NCBI GenBank assembly: GCA_963802905.1
Contig: CAWDKH010000023.1
Coordinates: 62,001 to 126,000 of the forward strand
Direction: 5' to 3'
DNA length: 64,000 nt
Source of the DNA: DASQFQ01 sp963802905
GTDB taxonomy: Bacteria; Actinomycetota; Thermoleophilia; Solirubrobacterales; Solirubrobacteraceae
Shown piece after piece: positions 26,992 to 35,529 of the stretch. The notes under the pieces were generated by a model. The model searched no databases and was not told the DNA's origin. It saw only the letters and a list, made by a program, of their open reading frames with translations. The position numbers and the translations under genes were made by a program. Position 1 is the first letter of the stretch; the number at the start of each line of letters is the position of its first letter.

Positions 26992-27529
26992 TGACGTCGG
27001 CCGCGTCTACGCGCGCGGCTCGGCCTCGGGCGGTGCGCGGCTCGCGCGGGCCCTCGGCGGGCGGGGCGGGGCGCACGTCGGTGGGCATCGGCGCGTCCGG
27101 CCACTGCTCGTCGCGCATCGAGAGCCAGCCGCCCGCGGCGATGGCCAGCACGCACAGGAAGCCCAGGAAGGCGGGGAACTTGACCTCGATGAACTCGTTC
27201 GGCCCCGGCTGGTTGAGGATCCGGTAGAGCACGAGCAGCGTCGCGAGCACGCCGGCCGTGGTGGTGAGCACGCTGGCCGCCACCGGCAGCGCGGGGCTGC
27301 GGCGGGTGGCGGTGAGGACCGCCAGCCCGATCGCGGCCAGCGCCGCGAGCGCGAGCAGGATGTCGGTGACGTCGAACGCCTGCCAGGCGCTGAAGCCGAC
27401 CGAGATCGTGATGTCGCGGCCGCCGACCTCGGTCGTCCCGCCCGCCGCGTACCAGTCGAGGAACATCACGACGATCAGCGCAACGCCGCCGGCCGCGGCG
27501 ATCAGATCCCCGGGGCGCAGGCGCGTCAA
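26978..27529 (-). CDS. four-helix membrane protein of unknown function
   Basis: 183 residues from a TTG at 27529 whose TTGA overlaps the folD stop. Four membrane helices are visible: LIAAAGGVALIVVMFLDWYA, ILLALAALAAIGLAVLTA, ALPVAASVLTTTAGVLATLL and FLGFLCVLAIAAGGWLSM, followed by a charged, Pro-rich cytoplasmic tail of about 45 residues. The FLDWY and WQAF segments between helices resemble small actinobacterial membrane proteins seen next to folD, function unknown. Confidence 0.75.
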   Translation of the reverse strand: MTRLRPGDLIAAAGGVALIVVMFLDWYAAGGTTEVGGRDITISVGFSAWQAFDVTDILLALAALAAIGLAVLTATRRSPALPVAASVLTTTAGVLATLLVLYRILNQPGPNEFIEVKFPAFLGFLCVLAIAAGGWLSMRDEQWPDAPMPTDVRPAPPAEGPREPRTARGRAARVDAADVTAAG

Positions 27530-28380
27530 CTCGACCCCGCCCCCACCGGCTGCGCGGCGGCCTGCGCCGCGAGCAGCGTGTTGCGCAGCAGCATCGCGAT
27601 CGTCATCGGGCCGACGCCGCCGGGGACCGGCGTGATCAGCCCGGCGCGCTCGACCGCCGCCTCGAAGTCGACGTCGCCGACCGGGCTGCCGACGTCGATG
27701 ACCGTGGCGCCGGGCTTGATCCAGTCGCCCTGGATCAGCCCCGGGCGCCCGACCGCGGCGACGAGCACGTCGGCGCGGCGGCAGACCTCGGCGAGATCGC
27801 GGGTGCGCGAGTGGCAGACGGTGACGGTGGCGTTGGCGGCCAGCAGCAGCGAGGAGATCGGGCGGCCGACGAGGTCGGAGCGGCCCACCACCACCGCCTC
27901 GGCGCCCTCGAGCGCTACGTCGTGGCGGCGCAGCAGCTCCATGATCCCCGAGGGAGTGCACGGCCGCAGACCCGGGCGGCCCTGGGCGAGCAGCCCGGCC
28001 GACACCGGCGTGAGGCCGTCGACGTCCTTGCCCGGCGGGATCATCGCCGCCAGGCCCGAGCCGTCGACCTGCGGCGGCGTCGGGAGCTGGAGCAGGATGC
28101 CGGACACGCGCGGGTCGGCGGCCAGCTCCTGCAAGATCGCGTCGACCTCGTCGTGGGCGGTGTCCTGGGGCAGCCGGTGGTCGAAGCCCTGGATGCCGAC
28201 CTCGGCCGACGCCTTCTGCTTGTTGCCGACGTAGAGCGCCGAGGCGGGGTCGTCGCCGACCAGCACGGTGGCGAGCCCGGGAGGCTCGTGGCCCTGCTCG
28301 ACCCACGCGGCGACGTCGCGCTTGACCTGCGCGCGCACGTCCTGCGCGATGGCCTTGCCGTCGATCCGCTCCGCCGCCAT
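27526..28380 (-). CDS. folD: bifunctional methylenetetrahydrofolate dehydrogenase/cyclohydrolase FolD
   Basis: 284 residues. Substrate-site segment ALYVGNKQKASAEVGIQGF with the catalytic Lys, GILLQLPTPPQVD, IPPGKDVDGLTPVSAG, PCTPSGIMELL and the NADP-binding VVVGRSDLVGRPISSLLL plus VTVCHSRTRDL; ends with PVPGGVGPMTIAMLLRNTLL. Interconverts one-carbon states of folate in the cytoplasm. Same strand run as LysR upstream (11 bases) and the membrane protein downstream. Confidence 0.96.
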   Translation of the reverse strand: MAAERIDGKAIAQDVRAQVKRDVAAWVEQGHEPPGLATVLVGDDPASALYVGNKQKASAEVGIQGFDHRLPQDTAHDEVDAILQELAADPRVSGILLQLPTPPQVDGSGLAAMIPPGKDVDGLTPVSAGLLAQGRPGLRPCTPSGIMELLRRHDVALEGAEAVVVGRSDLVGRPISSLLLAANATVTVCHSRTRDLAEVCRRADVLVAAVGRPGLIQGDWIKPGATVIDVGSPVGDVDFEAAVERAGLITPVPGGVGPMTIAMLLRNTLLAAQAAAQPVGAGSS

Positions 28381-28391
28381 TGGCGAGCAGG

Positions 28392-29303
28392 CTAGACGGT
28401 GGTCCGGCCGATTCGAGCCCCGGCGCGCGCGAGCGACTCGACCATCTCCAGCGTCGCCTGCGTGGGGCGGCCGCCGGCCGCGATCGCGGCCACGACGCGG
28501 CGAAGCGGTGGGTCGCGCAGTGGCAGCACAACAACGTTACGCTCGCGCGCGGTGTCCTCGCGGGTCAGCGATGGGACCAGGCTGACGGCGAGGCCCGCCG
28601 CGACGATCCCGCGCGTCGCGAGCGGGTCGTCGCTCTCGAACGCGATCTTCGGCTCGAACCCGGCCTCGCGGCAGACGTCGCGGATCAGCCCGGGCGAGGT
28701 CGCGGACGGGCCTTGGATCCACGCGTCGTCGCGCAGGGCGGCGAGGTCGACGGTGTCCTCCTTCGCCAACGCGTGGGTTCGGGGGACGACCGCGTACATC
28801 GGCTCTTCGAGCAGCGTGCGCTCCTCCACGCCGGGCGGCGCCTCGGCGCCCAGGCGGCGGAACGTCACCGCCAGGTCGATGTCGCCCCGGAGGAGCTTGG
28901 CCAGCGCCTTCCGCGGGCCGCACTCGCTGATCGTCACGTCGGCGTTGGGGAGCCGGCGGCGCACGTCGGCGATCGCGAGCGGGACGAGCCGGGTCAGCGC
29001 CGAGGAGTTTGCGGCGAGCCGGACCCGGCCCTGCTCGCTCCCGACCAGGTCGGCGACCTGCTGCTCGGCGAGCGCCAGCCGGTCGAGCGCGGCCCGGGCG
29101 TGCTCGACGAGCAGCGCCCCAGCCGGGGTCAGCTCTGCACCTCCGCGCGAGCGGCGGACGAGCGGCGCGCCGACCTCGGCCTCCAGCGCGGCCAGGTGCT
29201 GGGAGACGGCGGGCTGGGTGAAGTCGAGGGCGGCGGCCGCGCCGGTCAGCGAGCCGTGGTCGGCGATCGCGCACAGCGAGCGCAGGCGGCGCAGGTCGTA
29301 CAT
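28392..29303 (-). CDS. LysR family transcriptional regulator
   Basis: 303 residues. N-terminal winged helix LRRLRSLCAIADHGSLTGAA and LDFTQPAVSQHLAALEAEVG is the LysR DNA-binding domain; the remainder is a periplasmic-binding-protein-like effector domain (GRVRLAANSSALTRLVPLAI, FESDDPLATRGIVAAGLAVS). Divergent from the hydrolase at 29516 with 212 bases between, the usual arrangement for a LysR regulator and its target. Effector unknown. Confidence 0.9.
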   Translation of the reverse strand: MYDLRRLRSLCAIADHGSLTGAAAALDFTQPAVSQHLAALEAEVGAPLVRRSRGGAELTPAGALLVEHARAALDRLALAEQQVADLVGSEQGRVRLAANSSALTRLVPLAIADVRRRLPNADVTISECGPRKALAKLLRGDIDLAVTFRRLGAEAPPGVEERTLLEEPMYAVVPRTHALAKEDTVDLAALRDDAWIQGPSATSPGLIRDVCREAGFEPKIAFESDDPLATRGIVAAGLAVSLVPSLTREDTARERNVVVLPLRDPPLRRVVAAIAAGGRPTQATLEMVESLARAGARIGRTTV

Positions 29304-29316
29304 AAGTGGAGCTTAT
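29302..29316. promoter_or_regulatory. LysR-type operator candidate
   Basis: ATAAG-N5-CTTAT, which also fits the ATA-N9-TAT half-site pattern known for some LysR regulators, overlaps the ATG of the lysR gene itself (29301-29303). The AT-rich block stands out from the GC-rich surroundings and would suit autorepression. A second, single AACTTATG half-site lies near 29340. Confidence 0.4.
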
Positions 29317-29515
29317 CGTTAGTGCGTGAAGCCTGCTTGAACTTATGCCTCGGTCGGTTCCAGGGTGATGTGCATGCATGAACGCAATCTTCATCCACAT
29401 TCGCAGTCGACGCCACCCGCCGCCTCGTCGCCGAGGGCGGGCCGAAGCCCCGAACGCGCACTACCAGGCGCCAGAAGCGGGTCTGACCTCTCTCCCCCCG
29501 GGTACCGCGCCGTGT

Positions 29516-30367
29516 ATGTGGTTCGCGAGCGGGTCGTGGGAGCTGTACGCCGAGACGTTCGGCGACCCCGCCGACCCGCCCGTCGTGCTGCTGCACGGCG
29601 CGGGCAACTCGATGATGGCCTGGGACGCCGAGCTGTGCGAGCAGCTCGCGGGCCGCGGGCAGTTCGTCGTGCGGCTCGACAGCCGCGACGCGGGCCGCTC
29701 GGTCCGGCCCGACGGCGCGGCGCCGTACTCGATGCACGACCACGCCGCCGACGTCGTGGCACTGCTCGACGCGCTCGAGCTCCCGGCCGCCACGCTCGCG
29801 GGCGTCTCCATGGGCGGCATGACCGCGCCGATCGTCGCGGTCGAGCACCCGGCGCGCGTCAGCGGCCTCGTGCTGATCTCGACCACGCCGGGCGGCGACG
29901 AGCTGCCCGGGCCGGTCGAGGGGCTGTTCGCGGGCGGCCCGGAGCCGCCGGACTGGGCCGACCGCGACGCCGTCGTGCGCTACCTGGTCGAGCTCGAGCG
30001 GCCCTACGGAGCGGGGCGGTTCGACGAGGAGCTGCACACGCGCCTGGCCGAGCGGACCGTGGACCACGCCGGCGACATCGCGGGGCAGCTCAAGTACCCG
30101 TTCGAGGCCGAGGGCGGGCCGCTCCCGCGCGACCGCCTCGGCGAGATCCGGGTCCCGGCCGTCGTCGTGCACGGCACCGCCGACCCGATGTTCCCGGTCG
30201 AGCACGGCCGCGCACTCGCCGCCGCCATCCCCGGCGCACGGCTCGTCGAGGTCGAGGGCTTCGGCCACGCCACGCTGCCGCGAGACGAGTGGCCGCTGCT
30301 CGTCGAGGTGATCAGTTCCCTGCCAGCACCGCGGAGTAGCGGGGCCGCGAGACGGCCGCCAGCGTGA
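29516..30367 (+). CDS. alpha/beta hydrolase
   Basis: 283 residues from ATG 29516 (MWFASGSWELYAETFGDPAD); a longer reading from 29378 adds an Arg/Pro-rich unlikely N-terminus. Features are VVLLHGAGNSMMAWD, the nucleophile elbow AGVSMGGMTAPI, acid in VVHGTADPMFP and His in GFGHATLP. Similar to haloalkane-dehalogenase/esterase-like hydrolases acting on small molecules. Likely regulated by the divergent LysR protein. Its last 56 bases are antisense to the MFS gene end. Confidence 0.8.
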   Translation: MWFASGSWELYAETFGDPADPPVVLLHGAGNSMMAWDAELCEQLAGRGQFVVRLDSRDAGRSVRPDGAAPYSMHDHAADVVALLDALELPAATLAGVSMGGMTAPIVAVEHPARVSGLVLISTTPGGDELPGPVEGLFAGGPEPPDWADRDAVVRYLVELERPYGAGRFDEELHTRLAERTVDHAGDIAGQLKYPFEAEGGPLPRDRLGEIRVPAVVVHGTADPMFPVEHGRALAAAIPGARLVEVEGFGHATLPRDEWPLLVEVISSLPAPRSSGAARRPPA

Positions 30368-31460
30368 GCGCGCAGATCGCGGCGAGCGTCAGATAGGGCA
30401 GCGTGTCGCCGTAGGCCTCGCCGAGCCGCGCGCCGCCGGCCGAGCCAACCGTCTGGCCGCTCGACCACGCGAGGTTGATCAGCGCGACGGCGTAGCCCTG
30501 GTCGAGGCCGATGTCGTCGGCGCCGTCGGAGATCATCGCCATCGACGGGGTCCACAGGATCCCGATGCTCGGGCCGGTCAGGACGACGATCGCCACGAGC
30601 GCTGCCGTCGCCTCCGGCCACGGCAGCAACGCCATCGCGATGCCGGAGGCGCCGAGGCCGATGAGGCATGGCAGCACGCGGCCGTGGCGGTCGGAGAGGC
30701 GGCCGAAGTACGGGCTCATCGTCGCCTCGAGCGCGCCGGCCGCGACGAACGTCGCGCCGATCCCGGCGGCGGTGGCGCCCAGCTCGTCCAGCCGCAGCGG
30801 CGCGAGCACGTCGAGCGTGCCGAACATCAGCCCGACGAGGACGACCACCCACATCCCGGTCGCGATCCGAGGATCGCGCAGACCGGCGATCACCCGCCGC
30901 ATCGGCGTGTGCGGCGGCACTTGGCCGGACGGCGTCAGCAGCGCCCACACCAGCAGCCCGCCGGCGGCGACGCCGACGGCCGTGAACACGAGCTCCGTGC
31001 CGAGGCTCGCCGCGGCGGCGCCCAGCACCGGGCCGAGCAGCGCGCCGACGATCGCCGCGGCCATCGCCGAGCCGATCAGCTCGCCGCGGCGCTCGCGCGG
31101 CGCGGAGCCGACCAGCCAGCCGAGCGCGCCCGCCCACGACGCCGCCGAGCCGAGCCCCTGGACGAAGCGGGCGACGTCGAGGACGACGATGCTGTTCGCG
31201 AAGGCGAACGCGATCGATGAGGTGATCAGGAGCACGAGGCCGACCACCACCGTCGCGCGCACGCCGAGCCGCGCGGCCAGCCAGCCGCCGGGCAGCGAGC
31301 CGAGCAGCGTCCCCGCCGGATACGCCGCCGCCAGGATCCCGGCGCCCGTCTTGCTCAGGTCGAACTCCTCGGAGAACGCCGGCAGCAGCGGGACGATCGC
31401 CGCGAAGAACATCGCGTCGATGAACACGATGGCCGAGGCGAGGGCGAGGAGGCGGCGCAT
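30312..31460 (-). CDS. major facilitator superfamily transporter
   Basis: 382 residues with about 12 membrane helices. N-terminal IVFIDAMFFAAIVPLLPAF and the loop 2-3 GGWLAARLGVRATVVVG (MFS motif A) are visible, with a repeat-like GRLSDRHGRVLPCLIGLG in the second half. This is the short 12-TM drug/multidrug efflux subtype; substrate unknown. It ends antisense to the hydrolase and starts 12 bases after the VTT-protein gene end. Confidence 0.85.
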   Translation of the reverse strand: MRRLLALASAIVFIDAMFFAAIVPLLPAFSEEFDLSKTGAGILAAAYPAGTLLGSLPGGWLAARLGVRATVVVGLVLLITSSIAFAFANSIVVLDVARFVQGLGSAASWAGALGWLVGSAPRERRGELIGSAMAAAIVGALLGPVLGAAAASLGTELVFTAVGVAAGGLLVWALLTPSGQVPPHTPMRRVIAGLRDPRIATGMWVVVLVGLMFGTLDVLAPLRLDELGATAAGIGATFVAAGALEATMSPYFGRLSDRHGRVLPCLIGLGASGIAMALLPWPEATAALVAIVVLTGPSIGILWTPSMAMISDGADDIGLDQGYAVALINLAWSSGQTVGSAGGARLGEAYGDTLPYLTLAAICALTLAAVSRPRYSAVLAGN

Positions 31461-31472
31461 GCGCCGCCGAAT

Positions 31473-32162
31473 CTACGCGGCCTGAGACTGGCGGTGCCGG
31501 CGCTTGAGGCGCTCGCTCATCACCCGGCCGCCGAGCAGCAGCACGAGGAAGGCGCCGATGGCGACGAGCACGCCGGGGTCGGTCGGCGACAGCGAGTCGA
31601 GCCGATTGCCGAGGTAGACGACCGCGGCGCAGAGCGGGATCGAGCCGACGAACGTCGTCCACGTGAAGCGCCAGAGCGGGACGTGCGCGGCGCCCGCGAC
31701 GTAGCCGACGAAGCTGTAGGGCACGATCGGGATCAGCCGCGCGGCCAGCAGCGCCGTCCGCCCGCCCCGCTCGATGATCGCCGCGCCCTCGTCGAGCCGC
31801 TCCTCCCCCGCGAGCCGCAGCAGCAGCGGCCGTGCGGCGCCACGCCCGATCGCGTAGGTGGCGAGCGCGGACACGGTCCAGCCGACGAGCACGAGCGGCA
31901 GCGCGATCCAGAAGCCGTAGACGAAGCCGGCAGCGGCGTTGACGAGCTCGGACGGGAACGGCACCACGGCGTGGACGAGCATCAGGCCGAGCAGCACGAG
32001 CGCGCCCGGCGCGCCCAGGTCGCGCAGCTCGCTCCGCAGCTCGCCGGCGTCGCCGCTGACCACGGACGTGACCGCGTCGCGCAGCGGCGGGACGAGCGCT
32101 ACGAGCGCAGCGAGCGCCAGGACTCCGAGGAGGGTGAGCCAGATGCCGCGACGGTGATCCAC
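31473..32162 (-). CDS. VTT-domain (TVP38/TMEM64, DedA-like) membrane protein
   Basis: 229 residues with about five hydrophobic segments. The VTT core motif FPSELVNAAAGFVYGFWIAL followed by GRGAARPLLLRLAGE and RLIPIVPYSFVGYVAGAAHV is diagnostic of the SNARE-associated/TVP38 family. Members are polytopic inner-membrane proteins linked to lipid scrambling or transport; the specific role here is not known. Confidence 0.85.
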   Translation of the reverse strand: MDHRRGIWLTLLGVLALAALVALVPPLRDAVTSVVSGDAGELRSELRDLGAPGALVLLGLMLVHAVVPFPSELVNAAAGFVYGFWIALPLVLVGWTVSALATYAIGRGAARPLLLRLAGEERLDEGAAIIERGGRTALLAARLIPIVPYSFVGYVAGAAHVPLWRFTWTTFVGSIPLCAAVVYLGNRLDSLSPTDPGVLVAIGAFLVLLLGGRVMSERLKRRHRQSQAA

Positions 32163-32196
32163 CCCCGCAGCGTAGGGACCGTTCCTCAGAGGAATG

Positions 32197-35100
32197 TCAA
32201 CGTTTCTTGATCGGGGCGTAGTCGGCCATCAGCTTGCGCTCTGAGCCATCGCCGGCGAAGCGCACGACGACGATGCCGCCCGGCTCGGTCCCGGTCACCA
32301 CGCCCTCGCCGAACGCGGCGTGGATGACGTCGTCGCCGAGGCGGAAGACGCTGCCGCCGGTGTCGGGGTGCGCGTCGGCGGTCGCCGCTGCCGCGTTGGA
32401 CCACGAGGCGACCCGGCCGGGCGACCAGCCGGCGCCGACCGCGGCCTTGTCCTCGAGGTCGGTGAGCTCGCGCGGGATCTCGTCGATGAAGCGCGAGCGC
32501 ATGCCGAAGGACTGGGTGCCGAACGAGTTGCGGCGGCGGGCGAACGTGAGCGTGAGGTCGCGCATCGCGCGCGTGAGCCCGACGTAGGCGAGCCGCCGCT
32601 CCTCCTCGATCTCGCCCTCGTCGATCGCGCGCGAGTGCGGGAAGACGCCGTCCTCCATGCCGATCATGAAGACGATCGGGAACTCGAGGCCCTTGGCGTT
32701 GTGGAGGGTCATGAGCGTCACGAGCCCCTCGTCGTCGCGCAGCGAGTCGACGTCGGCGATCAGCGCGATCTGCTGCAGGAACTCGCCGACCGAGCCCTGC
32801 TCGGCCAGCGCGTCGTACTCGCGCCCGACGCGAACGAGCTCCTGGAGGTTCTCGAGCCGGCCCTGCGCCTCGATCGTCCGCTCGGCCTCGAGCGCGTCGT
32901 AGTAGCCCGTCTCGCGCAGCAGCTCGTCGAGCAGGTCGCCGACGGGAGCCTCGGTCTCCATCCGCTCGCGCAGGCGCACCATCGTCGACATGAAGCGCCC
33001 GAGCGCCTTCTGCGCCGCCTTGCCGAGCCCGGGCACCTCGTCGTGGTGCTCCGCGGCGTCCCACACCGGCACGCCCATCGTGTCGGCGTGGCTGAGGACG
33101 CGGCTGAGCGACGTCTGCCCGAGCCCCCGCTTCGGCGAGTTCGCCACGCGCGTGAACGCCCCCGCGTCCTGCGGGTTGGCGAGGAAGGTCAGGTACGCGA
33201 CGGCGTCCCGGATCTCCGCCCGCTCATAGAACTTCGTGCCGCCGATGACCTGGTAGCCGATCTGCGCCCGCACGAGCATGTCCTCGAGCACCCGCGACTG
33301 CGCGTTGGTCCGGTAGAAGACGGCGATCTCCTCGCGGCTGACGCCCTCGTCGACCATCCGCTCGATCTCAGCGGCGACGTAGCGAGCCTCGGCGTGCTCA
33401 TCGGAGAGCTCCCGGACCTTGATGGGATCGCCTTCCCCGATCTCGGTCCACAGCGCCTTGGTCATGCGCCCGCGGTTGTTGGAGACCACGGAGTTGGCGG
33501 CGGAGAGGATCGTCTGCGTCGAGCGGTAGTTCTGCTCGAGCTTGACGACGTGGGCATCAACGAAGTCGTCTTGAAACGAGAGGATGTTCTTGATGTCGGC
33601 GCCTCTAAATCCGTAGATGCTGTTGTGGACGACGATCCCCGAAGCGACGAAGTTGTGGGTGTGCTCGATGTCGAGATCGAAGACACGACTGTCGAGGTCG
33701 ATGTGCTCGGCAGATTCGACGACGTCGTAGCCGCCTTCCGCTGTGAAGACGGCCATACCGGGACGTACCGCACCGGCGGACTGAAAGGGCAGCTTGTTGC
33801 CGGTTCCAGGGTGTCGCCGCCCGAGGCGAGCAACCCGACGAACCTGGACCGAAAGCACCGAGCCAATGCGGTCCACGAGATCCGTCGCCTCCGCGAGGTC
33901 CGTGAAGCTCGCTTCAAACCGCCAACTGGACGGGTGGACCTTGCCCGGTTGAACGTCGAGGCCCAGTGACTCGAGCGCCTCTCTCGATCTCGCGCCTCGT
34001 CCGCCGAGGGTCACTTGGTGGAGTGGCCTCGCGCCACGTCGGTCGGCGCACATCGTGAGCGTGACCACATGGCGCTCGCCCTCAAGGCACCGGGGCATCT
34101 GATGTGGGAAATCCGGCGAACAGCGGGTATCGACGAGCACGTTGAATCCACCCCAAGCTGAGTCAACGCTGTCGAAGATCTCGTCGAGCGCCGACTGATC
34201 GGCCCAGAGGACCCTCCCTCGCCCCTTCCTTGCGACGAACGGCACGGTTGGCAAGCCGTAGCGCAGGGACAGCACCGACTCGGCGACCCGTGCTTCGGCA
34301 TCGGTCTCATGGACAGAGACGACCCACGCGCCGTCTGCCTGCTCCTGGGTAGCTCGGGTCTGGACCCCGAATGCATCTGGCCGCGTGCCGCGGTGATACG
34401 AGCACGTCTTGCCGACCCTGAACCGCTCGCCTTTCCGCATGAGATATGTCATGTGGAGCTGAGGGGTAACGCCAGCCTTGAATCCGGCGAAGAGCGTGTG
34501 CTCGCTCGTGCTGACGAGCTTGCGACCTTCAACTGTGGTGATCGCGACGCCCCGCTGTCGGGCGAGCTCCTGAGTCCGCGTCACGCGCGCCGGCCGGAAG
34601 TCGCCGCTGCCGTAACACGAGAGGACTTCGTCGCCCGCGTGCACCTCCTCGATCGGCTTGACGGAGCCGTCACCCATCGTGATCGGGGTGCCCTCGACCA
34701 GGCACTGGTCGTCGTCGCCGACGACGGCGAGGTTGCGGTGCTCTGACGCCAGGAGCTGGAGCCAGCGGTACTGGGCGTGGTTGGTGTCCTGGTACTCGTC
34801 GACGAGGATCCAGCGGAAGGCCTGGGAGTAGCGGTCGCGGACCTCCTGGAAGAGCTCGAGGAGGTTGACCGAGCGGACGAGCAGGTCGTCGAAGTCCATC
34901 GCGTTCATGCGGTGGAGCTCGCGCTCGTACTGCTCGTAGACGTCGGCGACCGTCTGCTCGAAGTAGGAGCCGACGAGCTGGCGGTAGTCCTCGCTGGAGC
35001 GGAGCTTGTTCTTCGCGTCGGAGATCTGGGCCTGCATCGCGCGCGGGGTGAAGCGCTTGGCGTCGATGTCGAGGTCGTCGAGGCAGCGCTTGATCAGGCG

Positions 35101-35481
35101 CCGCTGGTCTGCCGCGTCGTAGATCGTGAACTGGCGCGTGTAGCCGAGCCGGTGGGCGTCGGCGCGGAGCATGCGGGCGCACGCGGAGTGGAACGTCATC
35201 ACCCACATCGCCCGCGTGGCGCGGCCGACCAGCAGCTCGACGCGCTCGCGCATCTCCTGCGCCGCCTTGTTGGTGAACGTGATCGCGAGGATCTCGTCCG
35301 CTCGCGCCTGCTTGGTGCGCATCAGGTACGCGATCCGGTGGGTGAGCACGCGCGTCTTGCCAGAACCGGCGCCGGCGAGGATGAGCAGCGGCCCCTCGCC
35401 GTGCACGACAGCGTCGCGCTGGGGCGGGTTCAGGCCCGCCAGCAGCTCGTCGATCCGCGGGTCCTGGGCTGCTTCGGGCAT
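32197..35481 (-). CDS. pcrA: PcrA/UvrD-type DNA helicase containing an intein
   Basis: SF1A 3'-5' helicase for repair and replication restart. 1094 residues in one frame; after removal of the 361-residue intein the extein is 733 residues, normal for PcrA. Motif I LAGAGSGKTRVLTHRIAYL, Ia ITFTNKAAQEM, II VDEYQDTN, III GDDDQ/SIYGFRGA (split by the intein), IV NYRST, V LMTLHNAKGLEF, VI AYVGLTRAM are all present, with the C-terminal Tudor-like region VIHAAFGEGVVTG. Start at ATG 35481 (MPEAAQDPRIDELLAGLNPP), 48 bases from divergent lhgO. Confidence 0.95.
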   Translation of the reverse strand: MPEAAQDPRIDELLAGLNPPQRDAVVHGEGPLLILAGAGSGKTRVLTHRIAYLMRTKQARADEILAITFTNKAAQEMRERVELLVGRATRAMWVMTFHSACARMLRADAHRLGYTRQFTIYDAADQRRLIKRCLDDLDIDAKRFTPRAMQAQISDAKNKLRSSEDYRQLVGSYFEQTVADVYEQYERELHRMNAMDFDDLLVRSVNLLELFQEVRDRYSQAFRWILVDEYQDTNHAQYRWLQLLASEHRNLAVVGDDDQCLVEGTPITMGDGSVKPIEEVHAGDEVLSCYGSGDFRPARVTRTQELARQRGVAITTVEGRKLVSTSEHTLFAGFKAGVTPQLHMTYLMRKGERFRVGKTCSYHRGTRPDAFGVQTRATQEQADGAWVVSVHETDAEARVAESVLSLRYGLPTVPFVARKGRGRVLWADQSALDEIFDSVDSAWGGFNVLVDTRCSPDFPHQMPRCLEGERHVVTLTMCADRRGARPLHQVTLGGRGARSREALESLGLDVQPGKVHPSSWRFEASFTDLAEATDLVDRIGSVLSVQVRRVARLGRRHPGTGNKLPFQSAGAVRPGMAVFTAEGGYDVVESAEHIDLDSRVFDLDIEHTHNFVASGIVVHNSIYGFRGADIKNILSFQDDFVDAHVVKLEQNYRSTQTILSAANSVVSNNRGRMTKALWTEIGEGDPIKVRELSDEHAEARYVAAEIERMVDEGVSREEIAVFYRTNAQSRVLEDMLVRAQIGYQVIGGTKFYERAEIRDAVAYLTFLANPQDAGAFTRVANSPKRGLGQTSLSRVLSHADTMGVPVWDAAEHHDEVPGLGKAAQKALGRFMSTMVRLRERMETEAPVGDLLDELLRETGYYDALEAERTIEAQGRLENLQELVRVGREYDALAEQGSVGEFLQQIALIADVDSLRDDEGLVTLMTLHNAKGLEFPIVFMIGMEDGVFPHSRAIDEGEIEEERRLAYVGLTRAMRDLTLTFARRRNSFGTQSFGMRSRFIDEIPRELTDLEDKAAVGAGWSPGRVASWSNAAAATADAHPDTGGSVFRLGDDVIHAAFGEGVVTGTEPGGIVVVRFAGDGSERKLMADYAPIKKR
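33622..34704 (-). mobile_element. 361-residue intein inserted in motif III of PcrA
   Basis: In-frame insertion between Gln and Ser of GDDDQ/SIYGFRGA. Splicing block A begins with Cys1 (CLVEGTPITMGDGSVKPIEE), block B is GRKLVSTSEHTLF with Thr66/His69, and the C-terminal blocks F/G read VFDLDIEHTHNFVASGIVVH plus Asn361, followed by Ser as +1 nucleophile. Every residue needed for class 1 splicing is present. The middle (about 85-300) has no LAGLIDADG signature but has YLMRKGERFRVGKT and a later DAEARVAESVLSLRYGLP, resembling a GIY-YIG/T5orf172-like nuclease core. Codon use is less GC-rich than the host gene. Confidence 0.93.
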
Positions 35482-35529
35482 CAACGATTCACGGTACCGA
35501 GCGTGGCGGTCGGGGTAGCATCGCCCGCC

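Noticed and set aside
28405..28430. T-loop-like ATTCGAGCCCCGG
   Set aside because: It lies within the 3' end of the lysR gene and lacks the rest of a tRNA.
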